DNA from: Streptomyces albicerus
GTDB taxonomy: Bacteria > Actinomycetota > Actinomycetes > Streptomycetales > Streptomycetaceae
Reading direction: 5' to 3'
Length of the DNA: 64,000 bases
Assembly (NCBI RefSeq): GCF_008905045.1
Contig: NZ_VWMY01000029.1
Coordinates: 62,001 to 126,000 of the forward strand
Under the pieces are notes generated by a model, which was not told the origin of the DNA, did no database searches, and worked only from the letters and a program-made list of their open reading frames with translations. Below are positions 34,036 through 42,411 of this stretch, in pieces. A program made the position numbers and the translations under genes. Numbering within the stretch: position 1 is the first letter of the stretch; each line of letters opens with the position of its first letter.

Positions 34036-35604
34036 TCACTGCTCGCGCAGCGGTACCGACACGTACGACGGGTCGGCCGTGGGCGAGGAGAAGGTCAGCT
34101 GCGCGCCGGTCGGGTTGTGCTCGATGTAGAGCGGGTCGACCGTGTCGACGACCAGGGCGAGACGATGCCCTGCCGGGACGTCGTAGGCCGTGGAGAACAG
34201 CTCCAGGTCGACGCCGAACGGCTTGCCGGGCGTCTGCCCGTGGAAGGTGTACGGCGCGTTGCTGACCAGCTTGCCGAGGCCGAGCGGGCCCACGTCGTAG
34301 AGGTACGCGACGAGGGTGCCGCTCTCCTTGGTACTTGTGAGAGTGGTGTGCAATTTCGCGGTGCCGCGCACCTGTTGGGCGCTCGCGTACTTCTCCGACT
34401 GCCAGACCGCCGCGTACCGGCGTGGCAGCAGTGGGATCGACGCGACCGGCGGCAGCTGGGCGAGCTGGTCGAGGATGCTGGAGAGGAAGATGATCCCGCC
34501 GTCCGCACCCGAGTTGACGTTCGCGCGGATCGTGCTGGAGCCCCCGAGGGCGATCTTCTTCCGCGTCGCGCCGACCGACTTCCAGTCCGGATAGCCCTCG
34601 TAGCCGCCCGTGGAACGGGACTTGAGCTGCACCGGCTGCTCGCGGTCGATCCCGTTGTCCACGCCCTTGAGGTAGTGGTCGAACCAGCGGCTGGTGTCCT
34701 TCCACACGTCGTTGGGGAGCCCGAACAGACCGGTCACCTCGGCGGTGGCGTGGTCGCCCGGCCGGTACTCCAGCCTCTTCGGGACCGTCAACTGCTCGTA
34801 GAACTTGGCGTATTGGTTCGGCGGGAAGATCGTGTCGCCCCAGCCGTTGGCGAGCAGGATGGCCGCGCCGTTCTTGTTGAGCTGATCGATGTAGGTCGCG
34901 GGGGAACGTTTCTTCCCCCAGGCGATGAGCTCCTGCTCCTTGGCGAGGTTGGAGGCGAAGAAGTCCTTGAAGATCTGCTGGAGTTCGGCGCTGGGGCGGC
35001 CGGTGATCCGGCCCGCGCCGTCCAGCAGGGCGGCGGCCTGGGAGTGCTGGGTGCGGCCGGAGTAGATCGAGTCGATGAGGTCGGCCCAGCCGCTGAGCGA
35101 CGCGACGGCCTTGACGCGCTTGTCGTGCGCGGCGGCGAGCAGGCTGATGCCGGCGCCGTACGAGACACCGGCCATGCCGACGTTGCGGGCGTCGGAGGGG
35201 GTGTTGGCGAGGGCCCAGTCGATCACCTTGGAGGCGTCGGCTATGTCGGGAGGCCCTGCGACTTCTATCTCTCCGCCGGACTGCCAGAAGCCGCGGACGT
35301 TGTAACTGACAACGACATAGCCGGAGTCGGCCAGCTTCTGGGCCTGGGCGAGATACTCGACCTGGGGCAGGCCCCAGCTCGTGGGCAGCACGATGAGCGG
35401 GTACGTGCGGGAACCGTCGGCGTTCGAGGGCATGACGACGTTGCCCTTGAGGACCGTGCCGCCGTCGCCGGCGATGTCGACGAACCGGATACCGGAGGGT
35501 GCCGCCTGCGCGGCGGGGGCGACTCCGAGGGCCGTGCCGGCGATCAGGGTCGCCGAGACAGCACCTACGGCGGTGGTACGCAGGGCCTTGCGCGCGTGTC
35601 CCAC
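34036..35604 (-). CDS. Secreted CocE/NonD-family hydrolase (X-Pro dipeptidyl-peptidase-like)
   Basis: Exported alpha/beta-hydrolase of 522 aa. Seen: signal peptide KALRTTAVGAVSATLIAGTA...AQAAP (cleaved near residue 35), oxyanion region YNVRGFWQSGG, nucleophile GVSYGAG (Ser at about 149), GWGDTIFPPNQ (Asp) and PGDHATAEV (His); then the C-terminal jelly-roll of X-Pro peptidases with DPLYIEHNPTGAQLTF. The GTG at 35604 has GAGGAGTGA upstream. Two near-identical 15-bp sites lie 30-80 bp upstream, suggesting a TetR-type repressor. Likely substrates: proline-containing peptides or esters. Confidence 0.92.
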   Translation of the reverse strand: MGHARKALRTTAVGAVSATLIAGTALGVAPAAQAAPSGIRFVDIAGDGGTVLKGNVVMPSNADGSRTYPLIVLPTSWGLPQVEYLAQAQKLADSGYVVVSYNVRGFWQSGGEIEVAGPPDIADASKVIDWALANTPSDARNVGMAGVSYGAGISLLAAAHDKRVKAVASLSGWADLIDSIYSGRTQHSQAAALLDGAGRITGRPSAELQQIFKDFFASNLAKEQELIAWGKKRSPATYIDQLNKNGAAILLANGWGDTIFPPNQYAKFYEQLTVPKRLEYRPGDHATAEVTGLFGLPNDVWKDTSRWFDHYLKGVDNGIDREQPVQLKSRSTGGYEGYPDWKSVGATRKKIALGGSSTIRANVNSGADGGIIFLSSILDQLAQLPPVASIPLLPRRYAAVWQSEKYASAQQVRGTAKLHTTLTSTKESGTLVAYLYDVGPLGLGKLVSNAPYTFHGQTPGKPFGVDLELFSTAYDVPAGHRLALVVDTVDPLYIEHNPTGAQLTFSSPTADPSYVSVPLREQ

Positions 35605-35634
35605 GGGTCACTCCTCACTCGTGTAAGTGTCAAA

Positions 35635-35683
35635 GTGACCCGACGGTAACCTCGTTCCCTTACCGCAAGTAACCCGTCGGTAA
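35635..35683. promoter_or_regulatory. Two 15-bp operator-like repeats before the CocE-type hydrolase
   Basis: GTGACCCGACGGTAA (35635-35649) and GTAACCCGTCGGTAA (35669-35683), starts 34 bp apart, each with TTAC/GTAA-type ends (reverse: TTACCGNCGGGTNAC). More GTAA/TTAC half sites surround them. Confidence 0.55.
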
Positions 35684-35721
35684 GTTACGCGCCAGTAACG
35701 ATTGTTGAAATGCGTTGAAAC

Positions 35722-36477
35722 CTAGGAGGCGCGGTGTGTTTTGCGCGCAACCTCTGTCGGCAGAGGGGTCTGTGCCATCCGTGTCACGTCGGCGACGAGC
35801 TCGACCACGTCCGGACCGTAGGCCTGCGAGTTCACGACCTTCAGGAGCAGGACGAAGGTGTTGTTGCCGTGCTTGCGGGCGAGTCGTTCGTGACTGCGGG
35901 CCAGGTAGCGCGTCGCGGCCTGCGTGGTGATCGCGCGCTGTCCGCAGAAGAGGAATACCGGGCGGGCCGTACGCCCCTGGTCCGCGGTCAGGCGGGCGAG
36001 GGCGACGTACTCGGAGCGGCCCGGCTCCAGTCGGTACTGTTCGCTGCCGATCTGGAAGGCGCCCCGGTCCGGGCCGGGCTCGGGATCGGTGTTCACGCGT
36101 ATACCGGGGAGCAGGGACGCCAGGTGGGCCGCCATGCGGCGGTTCACGGCCGGATGGCCGACGCAGAACTCCGTGCGCTCCCCGAAGCCCTGCTGGGCCG
36201 CGTCATGCGCGACGACCTGCGCGTGCGCGCCGCAGTCCTTGATGAGCGCCGAGAGTTCGAGCAGCGCGAACACGTCGTGGCGCGTCACCGTCAGGTCGGG
36301 GCCGCCCGCCTCGCGGTTGACCACGAGCAGTGACTCGGAGTTGTCGGGCAGTCCGAAGAAGACCTGCTTGCGACGGAGCTTCCGCTTCCACAGATAGGTC
36401 CGCGCGATCCAGCCCAGCGAGGCACCGATGCCCGCCACGATCACGCCGAGGACGATGTTGCGCACGTCGTCATTCAT
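35722..36477 (-). CDS. Membrane-anchored protein of unknown function
   Basis: A 251-residue protein with one N-terminal helix (NIVLGVIVAGIGASLGWIART, residues 7-27) followed by a basic stretch (WKRKLRRKQ) that places the body in the cytoplasm. The body has GLPDNSESLLVVNREAGGPDLTVTRHDVFALLELSALIKDCGA and PGRSEYVALARLT; it could bind a nucleotide or small ligand but has no motif I recognise. Divergent from the gamma-glutamyltransferase gene, with inverted-repeat element A between them. Confidence 0.8.
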   Translation of the reverse strand: MNDDVRNIVLGVIVAGIGASLGWIARTYLWKRKLRRKQVFFGLPDNSESLLVVNREAGGPDLTVTRHDVFALLELSALIKDCGAHAQVVAHDAAQQGFGERTEFCVGHPAVNRRMAAHLASLLPGIRVNTDPEPGPDRGAFQIGSEQYRLEPGRSEYVALARLTADQGRTARPVFLFCGQRAITTQAATRYLARSHERLARKHGNNTFVLLLKVVNSQAYGPDVVELVADVTRMAQTPLPTEVARKTHRAS

Positions 36478-36568
36478 GGGCGCGCATGCTAGCGGGCGCG
36501 CGCATCAGTGTTCGAGTGGGACCTGTCGCGGCCATGGCGAGGCGGTTACGCTGCGCGGACGGTCCGGC

Positions 36569-36683
36569 GAGTGAGCCGAAGGGGCGCGCCTGTGTCGAGG
36601 GGCCGAGCACGCGGAGGCCCGGAGGGCTGAGCATGGTCGGCCCCTCGACACAGGCTTTGGCGCCCCGGAGGCGAACCGAGCCA
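36569..36683. repeat. Inverted-repeat element, copy A
   Basis: 115-bp element starting GAGTGAGC and ending CGAACCGAGCCA. Left arm GGGGCGC + GCCTGTGTCGAGGGGCCGA (36581-36606) pairs fully with the right arm (36637-36666) apart from a 4-nt bulge. Copy B at 43701-43822 has the same ends and arms. It lies directly upstream of the gamma-glutamyltransferase ribosome site. Confidence 0.9.
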
Positions 36684-36704
36684 TGAAACTGCCTGGAGGT
36701 ACGG

Positions 36705-38528
36705 ATGGGGCGCTCGGTCGCGCGGAGTCTGGCTGTGTTGGCGGTTTCGGCCGCGGTGGTGTCGGTGGGTGCGGCGGCGCCACCGTCGTCGGGGGCCGGG
36801 ACGGGCTCCGGTTCTGGTTCCGGCCCGGCGGAGAAGGTGCCGGTCGCCGTCGGCTACGGCGGGGCCGTCGCGAGTGTCGACGCGGATGCCTCGGCCGCCG
36901 GTATCGAGATCCTCCGCAAGGGCGGCAACGCGGTGGACGCCGCCGTTGCCACGGCAGCCGCGCTCGGTGTCACCGAGCCCTACTCGTCGGGCATCGGCGG
37001 AGGCGGCTACTTCGTCTACTACGACGCCAAGTCCCGTACGGTGCACACGATCGACGGCCGTGAGACGGCACCGTTGACGGCCGACTCGGGGCTCTTCCTG
37101 GAGAACGGGCAGCCGATCCCGTTCGCCGACGCGGTGACCAGCGGCCTGGGCGTGGGCACACCCGGCACGCCCGCAACCTGGCAGACGGCGCTGCACAGTT
37201 GGGGCAGTCAGCGGCTCGGGTCGCTGCTGAAGCCCGCGGAGCGGCTCGCGCGGGACGGGTTCACCGTGGACGCCACGTTCCGCTCGCAGACGGAGTCCAA
37301 CCAGGCGCGGTTCAAGAACTTCCCGGACACCGCCGAGCTGTTCCTGCCGGGTGGCCAACTCCCCGTCGTCGGCTCGACGTTCAAGAACCCCGACCTGGCC
37401 CGCACGTACGAGGAGTTGGGCCGCAAGGGTGTTGGTGCTCTCTATCGCGGCAAGCTGGCCCAGGACATCGTCGACACGGTGATCAAGCCGCCGGTGGACC
37501 CGGGTTCGGGCTACAACGCCCGTCCCGGGGAGCTGTCGCTCAAGGACCTGGCGAAGTACGAGGCGAAGCGGCAGGCGCCCACGAAGACGGCGTACCGCGG
37601 GCTGAACGTCTACTCGATCGCACCCTCCTCCTCCGGCGGTACCACGGTCGGCGAGGCCCTCAACATCCTTGAGAACACCGACCTTTCGAAGGCCACGGAC
37701 GTCGAGTACCTGCACCGTTACATCGAGGCGAGCCGGATCGCCTTCGCGGACCGGGGGCGCTGGGTGGGCGACCCGGCCTTCGAGGACGTACCGACGAAGG
37801 AACTGCTCTCGCAGAAGTACGCCGACTCGCGTGAGTGCCTCATCAAGGACGACGCGGTGCTGACGAGCCCGCTGGCGCCCGGCGACCCGCGCAACCCGGC
37901 GGCGTGCTCGACCGGCGGTACGGCCGCGCCGACGACGTACGAGGGCGAGAACACGACCCATCTGACGGCGGCCGACAAGTGGGGCAACGTCGTCGCGTAC
38001 ACCCTCACGATCGAGCAGACCGGCGGCAGCGGCATCACCGTTCCGGACCGCGGTTTCATCCTCAACAACGAGCTGACGGACTTCTCCTTCGCCCCGGCGA
38101 ACCCGGCCGTGCACGACCCGAACCTGCCGGGACCGGGCAAGCGTCCGCGCTCGTCGATCTCGCCGACCATCGTGCTCGACCGGCACGCCAAGCCGGTGGT
38201 GGCGCTGGGCTCGCCCGGCGGGGCGACGATCGTCACGACGGTGCTCCAGACGCTGACGGGCTTCCTCGACCGGGGTCTCCCGCTGGTCGACGCGATCGCC
38301 GCTCCGCGCGCCAGCCAGCGCAACCAGACGACCACCGAACTCGAACCGGGCCTCTGGAACAGCCCGTTGAGGACCCAGCTGGAGTCCCTCGGCCACGGCT
38401 TCCGCCAGAACCCGGAGATCGGCGCGGCGACGGGCGTCCAACGCCTCCCGAACGGCAAGTGGCTGGCGGCGGCTGAGACCGTACGCCGGGGCGGCGGTTC
38501 GGCGATGGTGGTGCGGCCGGCGCCGTAA
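36705..38528 (+). CDS. ggt: Secreted gamma-glutamyltransferase
   Basis: Ntn-hydrolase that cleaves gamma-glutamyl peptides such as glutathione and self-processes into two chains. Length 607 aa. Seen: signal peptide MGRSVARSLAVLAVSAAVVSVGAAA then a Gly/Ser linker, GGNAVDAAVATAAALGVTEPYSSGIGGGG, DGRETAP (gamma-glutamyl-binding Arg), and the processing site NTTHLTAADKWGNVVA with nucleophile Thr417. Later come GFILNNEL, SPT and SPGGATI. GGAGGT lies 6 nt before the ATG. A second, cytoplasmic paralogue is at 56123. Confidence 0.96.
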   Translation: MGRSVARSLAVLAVSAAVVSVGAAAPPSSGAGTGSGSGSGPAEKVPVAVGYGGAVASVDADASAAGIEILRKGGNAVDAAVATAAALGVTEPYSSGIGGGGYFVYYDAKSRTVHTIDGRETAPLTADSGLFLENGQPIPFADAVTSGLGVGTPGTPATWQTALHSWGSQRLGSLLKPAERLARDGFTVDATFRSQTESNQARFKNFPDTAELFLPGGQLPVVGSTFKNPDLARTYEELGRKGVGALYRGKLAQDIVDTVIKPPVDPGSGYNARPGELSLKDLAKYEAKRQAPTKTAYRGLNVYSIAPSSSGGTTVGEALNILENTDLSKATDVEYLHRYIEASRIAFADRGRWVGDPAFEDVPTKELLSQKYADSRECLIKDDAVLTSPLAPGDPRNPAACSTGGTAAPTTYEGENTTHLTAADKWGNVVAYTLTIEQTGGSGITVPDRGFILNNELTDFSFAPANPAVHDPNLPGPGKRPRSSISPTIVLDRHAKPVVALGSPGGATIVTTVLQTLTGFLDRGLPLVDAIAAPRASQRNQTTTELEPGLWNSPLRTQLESLGHGFRQNPEIGAATGVQRLPNGKWLAAAETVRRGGGSAMVVRPAP

Positions 38529-38564
38529 ACGGGTCGGCCCCGAGTCGGCGGTCTGCGCGCCGGT

Positions 38565-39332
38565 CTAGCGCGCCGTCAGGATGCGGGGCCCGGCGTCCGT
38601 GATGGCCACCGTGTGTTCCGCGTGGGCCGCGCGGGTGCCGTCGTTCGTGCGGAGGGTCCAGCCGTCGGGGGCGGCGTGGTAGCCGTCGGTGCCGCCGCCG
38701 ATGAGCATGGGCTCGATGGCGAGGACCATGCCGTGGCGGAGGGGGAGGCCCCGGCCGGGGCGGCCCTCGTTCGGGACCGGAGGGTCCTCGTGCATGCGGC
38801 GGCCGATGCCGTGGCCGCCGAAGCCGTCCGGAATGCCGTAGCCCGCCGTGCGGCACACCGTGCCGATGGCGTGTGCGATGTCGCCGATGCGGTTGCCGAC
38901 GACGGCCGCCTCGATGCCCGCCGCCAGGGCGCGCTCGGCGGTCTCGACGAGGCGCAGGTCGTCGGGGCGGGGCCGGCCCACGACGAAGCTGAGCGCCGAG
39001 TCGCCTGCCCAGCCGCCCAGTTCGGCGCCGAAGTCGGCGGAGAGCAGGTCGCCGTCGCGCAGCCGGTAGCCGGTCGGGATGCCGTGCACGATCGCGTCGT
39101 TCACGGAGGCGCAGAGCACGGCCGGGAACGGGACGGGAGCGAAGGAGGGCCGGTAGCCGAGGAACGGGGAGCCGGCGCCCGCGTCCCGCAGGACCTGATG
39201 TGCGACCTCGTCCAGCTCCAGGAGCGAAACGCCCACGTCGGCGGCCTCCCGCACCGCCGTGAGCGCACGGGCCACGACTTGGCCCGCTTCGTACATCGCG
39301 TCGATCGACGTGTCCGTCTTCAGTTCCACCAT
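38565..39332 (-). CDS. map: Methionine aminopeptidase, type I
   Basis: Removes the N-terminal Met from nascent proteins. Seen: YRPSFAPVPFPAVLCASVNDAIVHGIP (substrate His), metal ligands in LSADFGAELGGWAGDSA (two Asp), GGHGIGRRMHEDP (His), AIEPML (Glu) and HAEHTVAITDAG (Glu). Length 255 aa. ATG 7 nt after a TATAGT -10 (minus strand), so probably leaderless. It is divergent from an XRE regulator that shares the 70-bp promoter region. It is an accessory map, since streptomycetes have another beside the ribosomal genes. Confidence 0.95.
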   Translation of the reverse strand: MVELKTDTSIDAMYEAGQVVARALTAVREAADVGVSLLELDEVAHQVLRDAGAGSPFLGYRPSFAPVPFPAVLCASVNDAIVHGIPTGYRLRDGDLLSADFGAELGGWAGDSALSFVVGRPRPDDLRLVETAERALAAGIEAAVVGNRIGDIAHAIGTVCRTAGYGIPDGFGGHGIGRRMHEDPPVPNEGRPGRGLPLRHGMVLAIEPMLIGGGTDGYHAAPDGWTLRTNDGTRAAHAEHTVAITDAGPRILTAR

Positions 39333-39339
39333 GCCAATT

Positions 39340-39396
39340 ACTATACCGGTCGACGCTCGCGGTGCCTATTCAAGTAACGGTCGACGGTACTAGGGT
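39340..39396. promoter_or_regulatory. Divergent map/XRE promoters with twin CGGTCGACG sites
   Basis: map: -10 TATAGT (complement of 39340-39345), 7 nt to the ATG. XRE: -10 TAGGGT (39391-39396), 6 nt to the ATG. CGGTCGACG occurs at 39347-39355 and 39378-39386, 31 bp apart (three turns), each next to one -10. This is a likely operator pair for the XRE protein. Confidence 0.6.
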
Positions 39397-39402
39397 GGCG
39401 GC

Positions 39403-39654
39403 ATGGTACGAACCCCGCTGACCCCCGAAGAACGAGAACGCGGCGAGCGGCTCGGGCGGCTGCTGCGTGAGGCCCGTGGCCGCCGCAGCATGGCGGAGGT
39501 CGCCGCGAGCGCCGGCCTCTCCGCCGAGACCCTCCGCAAGATCGAGACCGGCCGCGCCCCGACCCCGGCCTTCTTCACGGTCGCGGCGCTGGCGCGGGTC
39601 CTGGGCCTCTCGATGGACGAGATCGCGGGCACGTGCACGCTCGCCGCGGCGTGA
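39403..39654 (+). CDS. XRE-family HTH regulator
   Basis: An 83-residue protein that is nearly all one Cro/C1-type HTH: ERLGRLLREARGRRSMAEVAASAGLSAETLRKIETGRAPTP...LARVLGLSMDEI. No effector domain. The leaderless-type -10 TAGGGT is 6 nt before the ATG. The twin CGGTCGACG sites over both divergent promoters suggest autorepression and control of map. Confidence 0.92.
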   Translation: MVRTPLTPEERERGERLGRLLREARGRRSMAEVAASAGLSAETLRKIETGRAPTPAFFTVAALARVLGLSMDEIAGTCTLAAA

Positions 39655-39814
39655 TGCGGGGGTGACACCCCGTCATTTGCGCGCGGCTCACGTCACGTTC
39701 CGAGTGGGTGACCGCACACTGCGTCCGGGTCGAAAACTCGTCGTAGCGGTTCCGTAACACGAACGGTGTTTTCTATCGGACCGGAGTACTCCAGTCTGGC
39801 GTGGGGTGAACGTA

Positions 39815-41356
39815 ATGGCGGTGGAACAACTCCCGGGCCAGGTGCGGGAGTTCGCGCAGTATCTCGATGGCCTGCTGTCCAGGCTCAACCAGGGCGGCGG
39901 CTGGTGCGGTGTGTTCTGGCAGCGCGATCCCGACGGGATGCGGGCCTGCCTGGACGGCTCCGAGGTACCGCCCTGGGACGTCGTGGAGGCGATCCTCCAT
40001 GACCTCGCCACTGAGTACGGCGAACGGGCCGCCGCCCAGGAGTCCGAGCGGGCGCGGGCGCTGCACGGCGCCGCCCTCGCCGCGTACGACGCACGGCCCG
40101 GCGGCCGCGACGCCCTCAGTGACCGCCTCGACGTCATGCTCCGCGAACAGCGCTACGCCGCCGAACGGCTTTCGGAGCTGGGCCGGTCGCTCCGTATGGC
40201 CGCCACCCAGGAGGCAGCGGACTCCATCCGCCTCGACCTGGCCTGGGCCCGCGACGACCACGACCGCGCGACGGCCCGCTGCGCCGAACTCCGTGCGCGG
40301 ATGGACGAGTTGGACCGGCGCACGATGGGCGGACACGGGCAGGGGCCCCTGACCATCCCGCCGGGCGACGACGGGGGAGTGTTCCGGGTCGAGGAACCGC
40401 AGGCCGGCCGTGGCACCGGCGAGCGTGTGGGCGCGCAGCGGTCCGCACCGGACGAGGACGACTGGCCGGACCTCTGGCGCGACGCGTCCGCGGAGCGCAG
40501 TGCCGGGCAGGGCTCGGCTCCGGCCCACGACGCCTTCTCGCAGCCCATGGCCACCGCCTCGCCCGCCGTCCAGGAGGCTCCTGCAGTTCCTGAGGCCGTT
40601 CCGGAGGCTGAAGCGCCGCCCCCCGAGACCCGGGCTTCCAAGCAACGCTCCAAGCGCCGCGCCCGAGGCAGCGCCCGTTTCGCCGGGATGATGGAAGAGG
40701 ACGCCGCCACCGCTGTCCCGGCGATGCCCGTTCCGCCCACCGCGGACCGCACCCTGCGCGGGGCCCGTTTCGCCGGGGTCCCCCAGGAGGCCGAGCGGCC
40801 GAAGAAGCGGCGCGAGCCCCTGGACGACGAGGCCCGGCGGGGCACCGTCGAGACCGTCAAGTCGCTCGTCCGGCTGCGCCGCGAGGGCCGCAGCGGCGAG
40901 GCGCACGCCGTGCTCGTCGAGGCCGCGTACTGGCCCGCTGCCCGCTTTCCGCTCCTCGCCGCCGAACTCCACCGCGCGGGTCTCGGTGCCGACTGGGCCA
41001 CCCTCCTGTGGGAGGCGGCCTCCCTGCCCGCCGACCGGTTGGTCGCCGCGGCCGACGCGCTCGTGGCCGCCGGCCGCACGGCGGACGGCCAGCAGATGCT
41101 GCGCCAGGGTGTCGTACGCCCCGCCCCGGAGATCGGCGAGGCCATTCTGGGCCTCGTCGAGGAGGGCCGCCACCGCGAGGTCCGTGCCCTGCTCGACGCA
41201 TACGTCCGCATCCGCACCCCCGAAGAAGCCGTCCGCAGCGTCGACGCCGACCCACCCCGCCTGGCCCCCCTCCTCCTCGAAGCGGCCCGCCACGTCTCAG
41301 AGCAACGCCACTGGGACCTGGTCCACGCCCTCAGGGTGGCGGGCTACACGGCTTGA
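39815..41356 (+). CDS. Large scaffold-like protein of unknown function
   Basis: About 513 aa. Three parts: an N-terminal helical domain (VREFAQYLDGLLSRLNQGGGWCGVFWQRDPDGMRACLDG...VPPWDVVEAILHDLA) like the leader domain of streptomycete HTH/developmental proteins; a coiled coil at about 90-165 (REQRYAAERLSELGRSLRM...CAELRARMDELDRR); a disordered Pro/Ala/Glu linker with two ARFAG motifs (about 295 and 328); and C-terminal helical repeats (LVEAAYWPAARFPLLAAELHRAG...ALLDAYVRIRTPEEAV) like TPR or PPR arrays. ATG 39815 or GTG 39806. It follows XRE by 160 bp. It could be a regulator or cell-biology scaffold; not recognised. Confidence 0.85.
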   Translation: MAVEQLPGQVREFAQYLDGLLSRLNQGGGWCGVFWQRDPDGMRACLDGSEVPPWDVVEAILHDLATEYGERAAAQESERARALHGAALAAYDARPGGRDALSDRLDVMLREQRYAAERLSELGRSLRMAATQEAADSIRLDLAWARDDHDRATARCAELRARMDELDRRTMGGHGQGPLTIPPGDDGGVFRVEEPQAGRGTGERVGAQRSAPDEDDWPDLWRDASAERSAGQGSAPAHDAFSQPMATASPAVQEAPAVPEAVPEAEAPPPETRASKQRSKRRARGSARFAGMMEEDAATAVPAMPVPPTADRTLRGARFAGVPQEAERPKKRREPLDDEARRGTVETVKSLVRLRREGRSGEAHAVLVEAAYWPAARFPLLAAELHRAGLGADWATLLWEAASLPADRLVAAADALVAAGRTADGQQMLRQGVVRPAPEIGEAILGLVEEGRHREVRALLDAYVRIRTPEEAVRSVDADPPRLAPLLLEAARHVSEQRHWDLVHALRVAGYTA

Positions 41357-41568
41357 GGTGACAGGGGCACGGGAAGGTTCGCGCACTCGCCCACTGACCA
41401 TCACCCACCCCACCTCCCACTAACCCACAGGAGGTAGGAAACATGATCGACTCCCCCGGTTAACGACGATGGTCTTGCCCAGCGCAGCGCCGAGGCTTAC
41501 TTTCGGGGCTCTACGACCGCCATCTACGGGCGTAGAGGCTCTCTGACGTCCCGTCGAAGGAGCAGCTC

Positions 41569-42411
41569 ATGGCCAACGTCGTACGCGCCGCTCTGGTCCA
41601 GGCCACCTGGACCGGCGACACCGCATCCATGGTCGCCAAGCACGAGGAGCACGCCCGCGAGGCGGCCCGTCAGGGCGCGAAGATCATCGGATTCCAGGAA
41701 GTCTTCAACGCCCCCTACTTCTGCCAGGTCCAGGAGCCGGAGCACTACCGCTGGGCGGAGCCCGTACCGGACGGCCCCACAGTCACCCGTATGCAGGAAC
41801 TGGCCCGGGAAACCGGCATGGTCGTCGTCGTCCCGGTCTTCGAGGTCGAACAGTCCGGCTTCTACTTCAACACCGCCGCGGTGATCGACGCCGACGGCAC
41901 GTACCTCGGCAAGTACCGCAAACACCACATCCCCCAGGTCAAGGGCTTCTGGGAGAAGTACTACTTCAAACCGGGCAACCTCGGCTGGCCCGTCTTCGAC
42001 ACCGCGGTCGGCAAGGTCGGCGTATACATCTGCTACGACCGCCACTTCCCGGAGGGCTGGCGTCAGCTCGGTCTGAACGGCGCGCAACTCGTCTACAACC
42101 CGTCGGCGACATCCCGGGGCCTCTCCGCCCATCTCTGGCAGCTGGAGCAGCCGGCCGCCGCGGTCGCCAACGAGTACTTCATCGCCGCGATCAACCGGGT
42201 CGGCGAGGAGGAGTACGGCGACAACGACTTCTACGGGACGTCGTACTTCGTCGACCCGCGCGGCCAGTTCGTCGGCGAGACCGCGAGCGACAAGACCGAG
42301 GAACTCATCGTCCGTGACCTCGACTTCGACCTGATCGAGGAGGTCCGCCAGCAGTGGGCCTTCTACCGGGACCGCCGTCCGGACGCGTACGAAGGGCTGG
42401 TGCAGCCGTGA
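41569..42411 (+). CDS. pydC: Beta-ureidopropionase (nitrilase superfamily), paralogue 1
   Basis: Hydrolyses N-carbamoyl-beta-alanine (or N-carbamoyl-beta-aminoisobutyrate) to beta-alanine (or the methyl homologue), CO2 and NH3; third step of reductive pyrimidine catabolism. Seen: the nitrilase triad Glu44 (GFQEVF), Lys117 (KYRKHHIP) and Cys155 (YICYDRHFPEGW), and EWxxxxPSATSRGLSAHLWQLEQP typical of the group. Length 280 aa. The ATG has GAAGGAG upstream. The aminotransferase GTG overlaps its stop by 4 bp. The paralogue at 45570 is very similar along its whole length. Confidence 0.93.
   Translation: MANVVRAALVQATWTGDTASMVAKHEEHAREAARQGAKIIGFQEVFNAPYFCQVQEPEHYRWAEPVPDGPTVTRMQELARETGMVVVVPVFEVEQSGFYFNTAAVIDADGTYLGKYRKHHIPQVKGFWEKYYFKPGNLGWPVFDTAVGKVGVYICYDRHFPEGWRQLGLNGAQLVYNPSATSRGLSAHLWQLEQPAAAVANEYFIAAINRVGEEEYGDNDFYGTSYFVDPRGQFVGETASDKTEELIVRDLDFDLIEEVRQQWAFYRDRRPDAYEGLVQP

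Noticed and set aside
36590..36680. Short minus-strand protein over element A (and its twin over element B)
   Set aside because: Both copies give similar peptides only because they share the repeat; the element's conservation follows base pairing, not codons.
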